Shown: one piece after another, positions 46,977 to 56,320 of the stretch | Layout of the letters: every line of letters begins with the position of its first letter | Numbering within the stretch: position 1 is the stretch's first letter | Source of the DNA: Lautropia sp. | Lineage (GTDB): Bacteria > Pseudomonadota > Gammaproteobacteria > Burkholderiales > Burkholderiaceae_E | NCBI GenBank assembly: GCA_030530775.1 | Contig: JAUMUG010000011.1 | Coordinates: 1 to 58,962 of the forward strand | Direction of reading: 5' to 3' | Length of the DNA stretch: 58,962 nucleotides | Notes under the pieces: model-generated | The model's database searches: none | What the model saw: the letters and a program-made list of their open reading frames with translations, nothing else | Told to the model about the DNA's origin: nothing | Position numbers and translations under genes: made by a program

Positions 46977-47019
46977 GATCCCCGCAAAAGCACGGGATGC
47001 CAAGCGGGGATCGTTCTTT
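46977..47019. terminator. Second hairpin downstream of ccpA
   Basis: GATCCCCGC (46977-46985) pairs with GCGGGGATC (47004-47012), followed by GTTCTTTCC. The loop is 18 bases. It may be a backup terminator between the convergent ccpA and biotin carboxylase genes. Confidence 0.45.
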
Positions 47020-47154
47020 CCATTCTCATCTGCACGCCACCCCTGCCGTTCGGGCACGACCCGGCTCTGAAATCGCGACCCTCCGCATTTCCGCGCCTCG
47101 CGCACTACCGCTCTTTGCCCTCTCGGTTCTTGGTTTTCGGCCCCGTACACCGCG

Positions 47155-47190
47155 CTCTACCCTTTCCTCTACCCTCTCCTCTACCCGCTG
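47155..47190. repeat. 12-bp tandem repeat (3 copies)
   Basis: CTCTACCCTTTC, CTCTACCCTCTC and CTCTACCCGCTG stand head to tail in the 3' region of the biotin carboxylase gene. On the minus strand this is a purine-rich GAGGGTAGAG repeat. Confidence 0.75.
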
Positions 47191-47260
47191 CGCACGGGCT
47201 CTCCGCGTCCTGCTTCCTGCGTAAGACCACAATCACAGTCATCGATCACGGAACGTGACC

Positions 47261-49063
47261 TCAACCAATCTCGGCCAGCGGTGTGCCTGCCGTGACCGAC
47301 CGACCGGCGGCAACCCGCTGCCGCAGTGTGCCGGCGCGATGGGCCGTCACCTGCAACTCCATCTTCATCGCCTCCATCACTGCCACCAGCTGCCCCTCGG
47401 TCACCTCGGCGCCATCCTCCACCTTCCACGCAAGCAAGATTCCGGCGATCGGTGCGAACAGCGACTGCTTGCTCCCGACGACGGGACCGGTCTCGGAGCA
47501 CGATCCACCTGCCTGCGCCGATCGATGCCCCACAACCGAGCCCATCGCCGCCGTTCCGGTCCCATCATGACCAGCATGCGGCCCCTGCGCCCACAGGCCC
47601 AACAGACCCACGGGCAGCCCCAACGTCATGCGCCGTCCATCCAGTTCGAGCGGCACCCGCAGCATCGTCTGTGGCGGCGGTGGAACCGGTCGTGCAGCAG
47701 CCGCCAGATCGTCGCCGAACTCCGTCTCGATCCAGCGGGTATGCACCTGAAACCCCTCGGCGCTGCCGGCCACGAAGGCATGCGCCTGCAGCACCGCCCG
47801 ATGAAAGGGCAGCACGCTCGGCACGCCCTCAATACGGAATTCGTCCAATGCACGCCTGGCGCGCTGCAATGCCTGCGCCCGATCCGCTCCATACACAATC
47901 AACTTGGCCAACATCGAATCGAACTGGCCCGCCACGATCGAGCCGCAGGCCACACCGCTGTCCAACCGAACTCCCGGTCCCGACGGTGGCTCGAATACGC
48001 GCACGGCGCCAGGTGCAGGCATGAAACCCCGCGCCACATCCTCCGCATTGATCCGAAACTCGATGGCGTGACCAAGCGGTTCAGGTGTTGCATCGATCGA
48101 CAGCGGCAGGCCATCGGCCACCCGAAACTGCTCGATCACCAGATCGATACCGGCGGTGATTTCGGTGACCGGATGCTCGACCTGCAGCCGTGTGTTGACT
48201 TCCAGAAAGGAAATCGCACCACCGCGGCTGAGCAAAAACTCGACCGTACCAGCCCCCACATACCCCACTGCCGCACAGATATCATGAGCCGCCTGATGAA
48301 TGATGCTTCGCTGATCATCGCTCAAAAATGGCGCGGGCGCCTCCTCCACCAGTTTCTGATTGCGCCGCTGCAGACTGCAATCGCGCGTGCCCAGCACCAC
48401 CACCTTGCCGTACTGGTCGGCCATCACCTGGGCCTCGACATGACGCGGCCGGTCCAGAAACTGCTCGACAAAGCACTCGCCTCGACCGAAGGCGGCAGTC
48501 GCCTCGCGAACGGCAGACGCATACAGCTCGGCAATTTCCTCCATCTGCCAGACCACTTTCAAACCCCGGCCACCACCACCGAACGCAGCCTTGATGGCAA
48601 TCGGCAAACCATGCTCGCGCGCAAATGTCTGCACGTCGGATACGCTCTGTACTGGCCCGGGCGTACCCGTCACCAACGGCGCGCCCACCTGCAACGCAAT
48701 GCGGCGGGCCGCCACCTTGTCGCCCAGCTGCGCGATGGTCCCGGGTCCGGGTCCGATCCAGATCAGACCAGCGTCGAGCACCGCCTGTGCAAAACCGGCG
48801 TTTTCCGACAGAAAGCCATAGCCGGGATGCACCGCATCAGCACCACTGCGCCGCGCCACATCCAGCAACTTGTCGATGTTCAGATAGGTGTCGACAGGCC
48901 GTTCACCGTCCAGCGCCCACGCTTCATCCGCCAGCCGGACAAAAAGCGCCTCCGCGTCCGGATCGGCATACACCGCCACACTTCCGACACCGTAGTCGGC
49001 ACAGGCACGCACGATGCGAACCGCGATTTCGCCACGATTGGCGATCAGGACTTTCTTGATCAT
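47261..49063 (-). CDS. Biotin carboxylase fused to biotin carboxyl carrier domain
   Basis: The 600-residue product starts with [20 protein letters not shown] and has the full biotin carboxylase ATP-grasp domain: [25 protein letters not shown] (glycine-rich lid), [14 protein letters not shown] and the C-terminal [14 protein letters not shown] segment ([15 protein letters not shown]). A 100-residue linker, partly Gly/Ala/Ser-rich, leads to a biotinyl domain with MEAMKME (biotin lysine K567). It carboxylates biotin with bicarbonate and ATP. No carboxyltransferase gene is present here; instead the gene follows pxpA and fused pxpBC, a known association in Burkholderiales, so it probably works with 5-oxoprolinase or a related lactam pathway. 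The name accC/pccA is therefore avoided. Confidence 0.92.
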   Translation of the reverse strand: MIKKVLIANRGEIAVRIVRACADYGVGSVAVYADPDAEALFVRLADEAWALDGERPVDTYLNIDKLLDVARRSGADAVHPGYGFLSENAGFAQAVLDAGLIWIGPGPGTIAQLGDKVAARRIALQVGAPLVTGTPGPVQSVSDVQTFAREHGLPIAIKAAFGGGGRGLKVVWQMEEIAELYASAVREATAAFGRGECFVEQFLDRPRHVEAQVMADQYGKVVVLGTRDCSLQRRNQKLVEEAPAPFLSDDQRSIIHQAAHDICAAVGYVGAGTVEFLLSRGGAISFLEVNTRLQVEHPVTEITAGIDLVIEQFRVADGLPLSIDATPEPLGHAIEFRINAEDVARGFMPAPGAVRVFEPPSGPGVRLDSGVACGSIVAGQFDSMLAKLIVYGADRAQALQRARRALDEFRIEGVPSVLPFHRAVLQAHAFVAGSAEGFQVHTRWIETEFGDDLAAAARPVPPPPQTMLRVPLELDGRRMTLGLPVGLLGLWAQGPHAGHDGTGTAAMGSVVGHRSAQAGGSCSETGPVVGSKQSLFAPIAGILLAWKVEDGAEVTEGQLVAVMEAMKMELQVTAHRAGTLRQRVAAGRSVTAGTPLAEIG

Positions 49064-49243
49064 GCCTAGACGTTTATCTTTTCACAGGCATCGAAAGCCT
49101 GGTGTTCGTTTTCCCAAAAAACCAATACGACGAAATGCTCTCCGGCGAACCGCTCCGACACGGCCGATCGTTCCGGCCCCTTTCCCGAGCTCGCGCATGC
49201 GCCATGTCTGCAACATCGCAGCCCCGGGACGAACATTCCACAC
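49064..49243. other. Gap inside the pxp operon
   Basis: 180 bases between pxpBC and the biotin carboxylase gene, without a gene or clear terminator. Confidence 0.4.
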
Positions 49244-51115
49244 TCAAGACACGGTGACTTCTTCAAAAGCCGTCATCACCCGGAAACGAATCATGACACC
49301 AGCCGGCAGCTGCCCGGCCAGATCGAGATGGTGGGGTGCCACACAACCGATGACCGGATAGCCGCCGGTCAGAGGATGGTCCGCCAGAAACAGCACTGGC
49401 TGGCCATCGGTGGGCACCTGCAGGGCACCCACGACCGTGCCTTCGGACGGCAGCTCCACCCCCACGTAAACAGGCGCACGCTGCAACGGCCGATCGCCTG
49501 CCAGGCGAAGGCCTACCCGGTTCGATTGCAGGCTCACCTGCCAATACTGGCTCTGCAGCAACCCAAGAGATTCGTCATCGAACCAATCGGTACGCGGCCC
49601 CAGCACCACGTCGAGCGTCACGGCATTCAGCACCGGATCGCCGATCGAACGCGGCAGATCGGGGGGAGGAAGGTCCGGATGCGGCTGCACCGCGCCGACG
49701 GTGCGTCCGGCCACGAACAGCGACTGGCCGGCCTGAAGCGGCACTGGCCCCACCCCCGCCAAAGTATCGGTGGCGCAGCTGCCCAACACGGGCTCCACCT
49801 CGAAGCCGCCACGCACCGCCAGATATGTGCGCAGCCCGGCCTCGGGTGCACCGATGTTCAGCAGATCACCCGCTTCCAACGAAAACGGCACCCACCGATG
49901 CACCGGCAACGCAGTACCATCGGCATGGCGCAACGTGATTGGCCCCGCCGCCCCTGTGACGGCCGCCACCGCCGGCTGCAGCACCCGCAGCGCGAAACCG
50001 CCATGCAGCAGTTCCAGCACCGTGGCGCTCCGAGCATTACCCACCAGCCGATTGGCCGACACACAGGCGCCCCGGTCGAGCGCACCGGAAGCCGATATAC
50101 CCTGCCCGGCCAGGCCCGGCCGACCGAGATCCTGGAACAGCGCCTGCAGACCGGTGTCGACGACTTCAAACACCGGCATCGGCTCGTTGGCCGCTGGTGG
50201 ATGACCAGTCGAGACATCGTGGAGCCGTGCGGGCTCCGGTGATTGAACGGGCACACCCTCTCCAGAGGCCTGTCGCAGTGGAATGAGTCCTTTGGCATCA
50301 GTCGGTGTTTGATGGCTGCCCGTCTGCGCTGTGTCGACCGAATGCCGCTGGCCATCAGACGCAGCCCCGGAAGAGACGAACTGTCGATCGCCCACCGTCT
50401 TCGAATCAACCGGCTCGATTTCTCCAGCCCCATATGCCGCTTCCGTCTTTGGTCGTCCAGCCAGCCGCTCGCGCCATGCCGCCTGCAGCGCGGCCCCCGC
50501 TTCAGAGGCCACATCGACGAACCTCACCCGCTGGCCGGGCGGCAGCAATGCCGGCGGTGCGCGCCGCAAATCCCATATCGGCACATCGGTGGTACCCAGC
50601 AACTGCCAGCCACCTGGTGTGGCACGCGGATAGATACCGCAGAAACGCCCGGCCAGCGCCACCGAACCCGCCGGAATCCGCGTGCGCGGGCTACTGCGGC
50701 GGGGCACGTCGAACAGGGGGTCATCCCCGCTCATATACGGAAAACCCGGTGCAAATCCGATGAAAGCCACCTGCCAGATCGCAGCGCCATGACGACGGAT
50801 CAGCTCGGCCACGGACACGCCGAGATAATCGGCCATTTCGGCCAGATCCTCGCCGTCGTAACACACCGGCAACTGCAGCACCTCGCCGCCAGTACGTTCC
50901 ACCTTGCCGCACTGCCGCCGCTCGAGCTGCATCACCAAACTTGCCGCGTTCAGCAACGCCGGCTCGAAGCCGATCAAAATCGTGCGCGCCGCCGGCACCA
51001 TCTCGGTCACGCCGGCAATCGGCTCGGCCTGCAGCGCATCGAAAAGCGCCAGCGTCTCGGCCAGATCGGCCATCTCCACCAGCACCGTGTCCAGATTGAC
51101 GGGAAGAACACGCAT
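49244..51115 (-). CDS. pxpBC: 5-oxoprolinase subunits PxpB and PxpC fused in one protein
   Basis: ATP-dependent opening of 5-oxoproline to glutamate needs PxpA, PxpB and PxpC. This 623-residue product joins the PxpB/KipI domain (about 1-205; FIGFAPGFPYMSG near 118-130, PRTRIPAGSVALAG) to the PxpC/KipA domain (about 300-623; LQDLGRPGLAGQGISASGALD, LEAGDLLNIG, SNRVGLRLAGDRPL, LPSEGTVVGALQVPTDGQPV). They are joined by a 95-residue Ser/Thr/Gln-rich linker. Separate genes are usual in E. coli; fusions occur in other bacteria. I start at ATG 51115, where the KipI sequence begins (MRVLPVNLD); the ribosome-binding site is weak (GGAAAAA). Confidence 0.94.
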   Translation of the reverse strand: MRVLPVNLDTVLVEMADLAETLALFDALQAEPIAGVTEMVPAARTILIGFEPALLNAASLVMQLERRQCGKVERTGGEVLQLPVCYDGEDLAEMADYLGVSVAELIRRHGAAIWQVAFIGFAPGFPYMSGDDPLFDVPRRSSPRTRIPAGSVALAGRFCGIYPRATPGGWQLLGTTDVPIWDLRRAPPALLPPGQRVRFVDVASEAGAALQAAWRERLAGRPKTEAAYGAGEIEPVDSKTVGDRQFVSSGAASDGQRHSVDTAQTGSHQTPTDAKGLIPLRQASGEGVPVQSPEPARLHDVSTGHPPAANEPMPVFEVVDTGLQALFQDLGRPGLAGQGISASGALDRGACVSANRLVGNARSATVLELLHGGFALRVLQPAVAAVTGAAGPITLRHADGTALPVHRWVPFSLEAGDLLNIGAPEAGLRTYLAVRGGFEVEPVLGSCATDTLAGVGPVPLQAGQSLFVAGRTVGAVQPHPDLPPPDLPRSIGDPVLNAVTLDVVLGPRTDWFDDESLGLLQSQYWQVSLQSNRVGLRLAGDRPLQRAPVYVGVELPSEGTVVGALQVPTDGQPVLFLADHPLTGGYPVIGCVAPHHLDLAGQLPAGVMIRFRVMTAFEEVTVS

Positions 51116-51213
51116 GAGATTTTTCCAGTTTGCCGAGTCAGGGTTTCTTTGACATCCACCCCTCCCCGACGAGCAGGGATTCCAGCAGCGCCCGTTGCGG
51201 GCGCTGTGCTCCA

Positions 51214-51972
51214 TCAAACACAAGATTTCAGCTCGACGCCCGCGCTCAGCAGCACCTGCCGTACCGCTCGAGCCATTGCCACGGCATCGGGGCTGTCGCC
51301 ATGCACGCAGATCGAATCCGCCTGCACCTGCACCAGGCTGCCATCGATCGCCTCGATCACCCCCTCCTGTACCAGCCGCAACATGCGTGCCGCTACCTGG
51401 CCGGCATCGTGCAACACCGAGCCCGGCTCGCGGCGCGACACCAACGTGCCCCGTGCGGTATAGGCCCGGTCGGCGAAGGCTTCAGCCACCACCTTCAGCC
51501 CGGCCTCCCTGGCCCAGTCGACCAGCGGCGAACCGGCCAACGCCACCAGCGCCAACGAATCATCCAGGCTGCGGATCGCCTCGATCACATCGGTGGCCTG
51601 CCGCCGGTCGTACGCCATGGTGTTGTAGAGTGCCCCGTGCGGTTTGACATAGCCCACGCGCGCACCGGCCACGCGGGCCAATGCATGCAGTGCACCGATC
51701 TGATAAATGGTGTCGGCGCGCAGCTCCTTCGAGGCCACGTCCATGTTGCGCCGCCCAAAGCCCGCCAAGTCCGGATAACCGACGTGTGCCCCCACGACCA
51801 CCCCCTTGTCAGCCGCCTGGCGCAGCGTATTCAACATGCCAACCGGATCCCCGGCATGAAAACCGCAAGCCACATTGGCACTGGTGACGATATCGAGCAT
51901 GGCCGCATCATCACCCATCTGCCAAGTACCGAAGCTCTCGCCCAGATCACTGTTCAGATCAATCCACGCCAT
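51214..51972 (-). CDS. pxpA: 5-oxoprolinase subunit PxpA (LamB/YcsF family)
   Basis: The 252-residue product has the conserved start [27 protein letters not shown] near 34-47, [15 protein letters not shown] and VKPHGALYN, all diagnostic of PxpA. With PxpBC it hydrolyses 5-oxoproline, a damage product of glutamine and of glutathione turnover. The ATG at 51972 follows GAGAGGGG by about 3 bases and begins the conserved sequence. pxpBC follows after 98 bases. It is the first gene of the minus-strand operon. Confidence 0.96.
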   Translation of the reverse strand: MAWIDLNSDLGESFGTWQMGDDAAMLDIVTSANVACGFHAGDPVGMLNTLRQAADKGVVVGAHVGYPDLAGFGRRNMDVASKELRADTIYQIGALHALARVAGARVGYVKPHGALYNTMAYDRRQATDVIEAIRSLDDSLALVALAGSPLVDWAREAGLKVVAEAFADRAYTARGTLVSRREPGSVLHDAGQVAARMLRLVQEGVIEAIDGSLVQVQADSICVHGDSPDAVAMARAVRQVLLSAGVELKSCV

Positions 51973-52119
51973 GAACCCCTCTCGATCGGCAAAATCCAGC
52001 AAGACAGGCTGTCGCCTCGGACATCGGCTGCCCCATGTACACCCGGTTTTCCGGAAGCTTGAACATGATCCCGGCGACCGAAAGGAATCGGATCAAAGCT
52101 GCCGAAACACTCATGCGGA

Positions 52120-53076
52120 TCACCATACCCGCCCCGCGTGCAGCTGGCGACTCGGCACGCCAGTGCTGGAGACAGGCGTTTGCTGCGCAATGGACCGGAT
52201 CAACGCGATCAGCGTCTTGCCAGCGGAACCGGATTTTCCATGTCGGCTCATGCCCAGTACCAGATGATGGAATATTTCCGGTTGAACGATGCGTGCGGCA
52301 CTGACAGGATAGTGAGCCTGCGCGCTCGCCAGCGCCGACTCACCCAACAAGATACAGGCATCACCACTGGCCGCGATTTTCATCTGCATCGTGAGCGAAT
52401 CCGCCTCGCAGACGATGTTCAAACGAATACTCTGCCCTGCGGCAAGCCGATCCAGCACCGTACGCCAACTGTTTGGACGACAAAAGGCCGCCATCGGCAC
52501 ATTGTCCAAGGCGGAGAAAGGCAATGTGCTCTTGCGGGTCAAAGGGCTGCCCCTTTCGGCAACCACATAAGTGGAAGAACGGGCCAGCAAATGATCTCCC
52601 GCCTGCCGCTGGCCCTGATGCCGGAAAAGCAGCGCGAGATCGATACGCCCCTCATCCAGCCACGACTCCAACTGCGCGCCCTGCCCTTCCAGCACTGAAA
52701 GACGAATGAAGGGATAGCGTTCACGCAATTGTTCGTACAGTGGAACGACCATCGGCAGAATGGTGGAAGGCAACGCCCCGAGCCGGATATACCCGGCAGG
52801 ATTGCCTACCATCGATTCGATATCACTGCGCAGCTCTGCCGTATCGTTCAGCCAGCGACGGATTTTGGGTAACAGCAGTTTTCCCAGTTCGGTCAGAACG
52901 ACGCCACGCCCGGTACGGTAGAACAGACGCCCGCCACACTGATTCTCCAAATGATTGATCTTTTTGCTGACAAAGGGCTGGCTAGTGGAATGAGCCGCAG
53001 CCACTTTGCTCAATGACCCCAGTTCAGCACCGTCGACAAACAGCTGCCACAGCTCCTGGTTCATGACATCGACCAT
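52120..53076 (-). CDS. LysR-type transcriptional regulator
   Basis: The 318-residue product has an N-terminal winged helix-turn-helix (about 8-66: LWQLFVDGAELGSLSKVAAAHSTSQPFVSKKINHLENQCGGRLFYRTGRGVVLTELG) and a C-terminal effector-binding domain (GYIRLGALPSTILPMVVPLYEQLRERYPFIRLSVLEGQ...). It is divergent from the DHDPS-family aldolase gene, so it most likely controls that gene and the Dcu transporter in response to a related metabolite. The ATG at 53076 has GAGG about 15 bases upstream; an in-frame ATG at 53064 is an alternative. It is separated from pxpA by 147 bases and may also affect the pxp operon. Confidence 0.92.
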   Translation of the reverse strand: MVDVMNQELWQLFVDGAELGSLSKVAAAHSTSQPFVSKKINHLENQCGGRLFYRTGRGVVLTELGKLLLPKIRRWLNDTAELRSDIESMVGNPAGYIRLGALPSTILPMVVPLYEQLRERYPFIRLSVLEGQGAQLESWLDEGRIDLALLFRHQGQRQAGDHLLARSSTYVVAERGSPLTRKSTLPFSALDNVPMAAFCRPNSWRTVLDRLAAGQSIRLNIVCEADSLTMQMKIAASGDACILLGESALASAQAHYPVSAARIVQPEIFHHLVLGMSRHGKSGSAGKTLIALIRSIAQQTPVSSTGVPSRQLHAGRVW

Positions 53077-53244
53077 CCATGGATATCCTCGGTCGAGTAT
53101 ATCTGAAATATATGATCATCTTCTTCAATGCATATCTCGATCTTCCTATACTGGACTCGTGATTGACGCAAGGCTCGGTGCAGCTGGGCAACGACCTTCG
53201 ACCCTCTGCATCACAGACACACAGTAGATTTCAGGAGAACGATC
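53077..53244. promoter_or_regulatory. Divergent promoter region, LysR gene / aldolase gene
   Basis: The region is AT-rich with ATATATGATCAT and related palindromic stretches near 53098-53120, where the LysR regulator probably binds. TTCAAT (53124-53129) and TATACT (53147-53152), 17 bases apart, form a plausible promoter for the aldolase gene. Confidence 0.5.
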
Positions 53245-54168
53245 ATGCTGACCATCGATTTCAACGGCATTTTGCCTGCTCCCGTCACCCCCTTCACCCG
53301 CAACGGCGAAGTGGATCACGATGCCATTCAACGCATCGGAGCATGGTTGGCCGGTGTGGACGGGGTGCGTGGCCTGGTGGTACTTGGACACGCCGGCGAA
53401 GGGACTTATCTATCCTCCACCGAGCAACTGGAAGTGATCAAGAGCTTCGTCCAAGCCGTGGATGACAAACTGCCGATCATTGCCGGCATCACCCGAGAAG
53501 GTGACAGACTCGCCGCCGAAGAAGCCCAGCGTGCCAAGGACGCGGGGGCCTCCGGTGGATTGCTGTACCCCAATCATGGCTGGCTGCGTTTCGGCTATCA
53601 GGACGGAGCCCCCCAGGAACGTTACAGGACCGTATACGAAGAAAGCGGGCTACCACTGATTCTGTTCCAGTACCCCGACGTCACCAAAGCAACGTACAGC
53701 TTGCAGACCTTGCTCGATATCGCAGCACTGCCCGGAGTCGTAGCGATGAAAAACGGCGTGCGCAACATGCGCCGATGGGACGTCGAAATCCCCTTCATCC
53801 GCAAAGAACGTCCGAATCTCAAAGTTCTGACCTGCCACGACGAGTATCTGCTCCACACCATGTTCGATGTGGACGGAGCACTGATCGGATACGGCTGCAT
53901 TGCGCCGGAACCTCTGTATGAAATGCTGAAAGCCGGCAAGGCCAAGGACTACGCCACCGCCCGCGCCGTTCACGATCGGCTGATGCCCGTAACCCGCAAT
54001 GTCTACCACCGTGGTTCTCACATGGAAGGCACGGTCGCACTCAAACATGCGCTGGTGGCACGTGGAATTCTCGAGCACGCCACCGTTCGTGCGCCATTGC
54101 GTCCCCTCGCCGACGGTGCCGGCGAGGAAATTGCCGCAGCCATGCGCGCAGCCGGCTTGGCGAAGTAA
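53245..54168 (+). CDS. DHDPS/N-acetylneuraminate lyase family aldolase
   Basis: Class I (Schiff-base) aldolase TIM barrel of 307 residues. Features: GILPAPVTPFTRNGEVDHDAI near 8-28, GHAGEGTYLSSTEQL near 48-62, the tyrosine in LILFQYPDVTKATYS, and the Schiff-base lysine in GVVAMKNGVRN near 170. It is not the housekeeping dapA by context: it is divergent from a LysR gene and followed by a Dcu transporter, which suggests a catabolic substrate such as a 2-keto-3-deoxy sugar acid or a 4-hydroxy-2-oxo acid. AGGAGA 6 bases before ATG 53245 decides the start. The exact substrate cannot be read from sequence. Confidence 0.88.
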   Translation: MLTIDFNGILPAPVTPFTRNGEVDHDAIQRIGAWLAGVDGVRGLVVLGHAGEGTYLSSTEQLEVIKSFVQAVDDKLPIIAGITREGDRLAAEEAQRAKDAGASGGLLYPNHGWLRFGYQDGAPQERYRTVYEESGLPLILFQYPDVTKATYSLQTLLDIAALPGVVAMKNGVRNMRRWDVEIPFIRKERPNLKVLTCHDEYLLHTMFDVDGALIGYGCIAPEPLYEMLKAGKAKDYATARAVHDRLMPVTRNVYHRGSHMEGTVALKHALVARGILEHATVRAPLRPLADGAGEEIAAAMRAAGLAK

Positions 54169-54381
54169 GTCTGCTGGACATCGGGCGAACCGGACGGCTC
54201 GAGCCGTCCGCCCAGTTTCATCGCGGGACAAGCGGCCACGACCCACCGCCTGCCCACCGGCTCCTGGAATCGGTCCTGCGCAAAGCCTACGCCTGCACAT
54301 CCACCGGCATTGCGCCGCTCGTTCGAACCGCCTCGATCCCGATACCCGGAAGCCGCATCAGTCCACCTCGGAGGTGTAACC

Positions 54382-55707
54382 ATGATCCTGCTGCAATTCA
54401 TCGTGCTGCTGTTCTTCATCTTTCTCGGGGCGCGCGTGGGTGGAATCGGCGTAGGCTTCGCTGGTGGTGCCGGTGTGCTGGCACTGGGATTTCTTGGTGC
54501 CACGCCCGGCAGCCTGCCCATGCTGGTGATCGTATTCATCACCGTCGTGATCGTCGCCGTATCGGCCATGCAAGTTGCGGGTGGCATGGATTATCTGGTC
54601 GATCTCACCGATCGATTTCTGCGCAGACATCCGCGTTACATCACACTGCTGGCCCCCTGTGTCACTTATATGCTCACTCTGATGGCAAGCACGGGGCAGG
54701 TTTCCTTTGCCACGATGCCAGTCATCGTCGAAGTGTGCAAAGAGAACAATATTCGACCGACCCGAGCCCTTTCCGTGGGAGTCGCGGGATCTCTGCTGGG
54801 CATTACCGCATCGCCCATTTCGGCGGCCGTCGTCTTTCTGTCAGGCATGCTCGAAGAAGGGAAAACCGGCTGGGGGTATCTGGAGTTGATCGCGGTATCC
54901 ATCCCATCCACCTTTCTGGGAGTCATGACCACCGCCCTGTTCTTCATGCTCTGGGACAAGGCACGAGGTCACGATATTCTGGAAAATGTACCGGAATACA
55001 GAAAGCGTCAGTCCGAAGGGAAAATCACCCCGCGTCGACGAGCGGCGCCTCGCCCACTCGATCCCGGTGCCAAGAGATCCGTATTCATTTTTCTGATTGG
55101 ACTCGTGGTGGTACTGGGTTACGCCATTCTGATCAGCCCCAAACTGGGCATCATCGATACCCCCGCAATGGATGGAGGGCAAGCGCGAATCGCCACCATG
55201 CTCACCGTCGCGCTAGTCATCATCATACTGTGCAAAGCGGATATCCATGCCCTGCCGCAGGCCTCGGTATTTCGAACCGGCATGACAGCCTGCGTATGCA
55301 TCCTTGGGGTGGCTTGGCTCGGTACGACCTTCATGGAAAACAATCAGGAATGGATCGGAAGCATAGCGGCTGAATCACTGCGCAACACGCCCTGGATGCT
55401 CGCGGTGGTTCTGGTGATTGCCTCGGCATTGCTCTATTCACAGGCAGCAACGGCCAAAGCGCTTCTGCCGACGGCACTGGCCATCGGTATCGCCCCAGCC
55501 GCCGTGGTCGCATGTTTTCCAGCCGTGTCCGGTCTGTTCATCCTGCCAACCTATCCCACACTGCTTGCTGCAGTCGATATGGATGACACTGGATCGACGC
55601 AACTGGGAACGAAAGTCTTCGACCATCCCTTTCTCGTTCCTGGACTGATGGCGACTGCCTTGTCCGTCGCATTCGGCTTCATGCTCGTCGCCGTCATGGC
55701 TATCTGA
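54382..55707 (+). CDS. Dcu-family C4-dicarboxylate transporter
   Basis: The 441-residue membrane protein resembles DcuA/DcuB: MILLQFIVLLFFIFLGARVGGIGVGFAGGAGVLAL at the start, HPRYITLLAPCVTYMLTLMASTGQVSFATMPVIVEV near 83-120, GITASPISAAVVFLSG near 138, and VVACFPAVSGLFILPTYPTLLAAVDMD near 375-400. It exchanges or takes up fumarate, malate, succinate or aspartate. GGAGG 7 bases before ATG 54382 decides the start. It follows the aldolase gene by 213 bases on the same strand and is likely co-regulated. Confidence 0.9.
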   Translation: MILLQFIVLLFFIFLGARVGGIGVGFAGGAGVLALGFLGATPGSLPMLVIVFITVVIVAVSAMQVAGGMDYLVDLTDRFLRRHPRYITLLAPCVTYMLTLMASTGQVSFATMPVIVEVCKENNIRPTRALSVGVAGSLLGITASPISAAVVFLSGMLEEGKTGWGYLELIAVSIPSTFLGVMTTALFFMLWDKARGHDILENVPEYRKRQSEGKITPRRRAAPRPLDPGAKRSVFIFLIGLVVVLGYAILISPKLGIIDTPAMDGGQARIATMLTVALVIIILCKADIHALPQASVFRTGMTACVCILGVAWLGTTFMENNQEWIGSIAAESLRNTPWMLAVVLVIASALLYSQAATAKALLPTALAIGIAPAAVVACFPAVSGLFILPTYPTLLAAVDMDDTGSTQLGTKVFDHPFLVPGLMATALSVAFGFMLVAVMAI

Positions 55708-55814
55708 AAGGAAAGATCTGCAACAATAGCGGCAGCATCGACCCACGATCCCGACACATCGAGCCTGCCGCGCCCCCGACATCCGTCGGGACGCTGGGGC
55801 CGTGGAAAATAACC

Positions 55815-56252
55815 ATGCACCTGCTCATCCAGCGAGTATCCAGCGCCAGCATCCACATCAACGAGACCCTTCACAGCCAAATCGGCAAAGGGCTGCTGGT
55901 CTTTGTCTGCGCCGAACCAGAAGACACATCCGAGCAGGCCCGCCGTGCGGTCGCCAAACTGCTCAAGCTGCGCGTCTTTGCCGATGAAGGCGGCAAAATG
56001 AACCGCAGCGTGCAAGATATCGGTGGCGCCCTGCTGATCGTCAGCCAGTTCACGCTGGCTGCCGATGTCTGGCAGGGCAGCCGCCCGAGTTTTACCGGCG
56101 CGGCGCCGGCGGCACAAGGCGAGGCCATCTATGATGAAGTAGTCGCCCTGGCTCGCCGGCAGCATCCCATCGTCGCAACCGGCCGCTTCGGTGCCGACAT
56201 GCGGATCAGCCTGATCAACGATGGGCCGGTGACCATTCCTTTCAAGGTCTGA
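55815..56252 (+). CDS. dtd: D-aminoacyl-tRNA deacylase
   Basis: Hydrolyses D-amino acids mischarged on tRNA. The 145-residue product has both active-site motifs: SQFTLAAD near 77-84 with WQGSRPSFTGAA, and the NDGPVTIPF segment near 134-142 carrying the conserved Gly-Pro pair that excludes L-amino acids. Length is normal. It stands 107 bases after the Dcu gene and is convergent with the acyltransferase gene. Confidence 0.96.
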   Translation: MHLLIQRVSSASIHINETLHSQIGKGLLVFVCAEPEDTSEQARRAVAKLLKLRVFADEGGKMNRSVQDIGGALLIVSQFTLAADVWQGSRPSFTGAAPAAQGEAIYDEVVALARRQHPIVATGRFGADMRISLINDGPVTIPFKV

Positions 56253-56320
56253 ATGCAGTCCATAGTTGAAAGATCCCGCCGGCATGCCGGCATTTCCCGT
56301 CCCCTCACCTCGTTCACCGT

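Noticed and set aside
47255..49069. 604-codon open frame antisense to the biotin carboxylase gene
   Set aside because: Exact mirror of the carboxylase frame; no domain.
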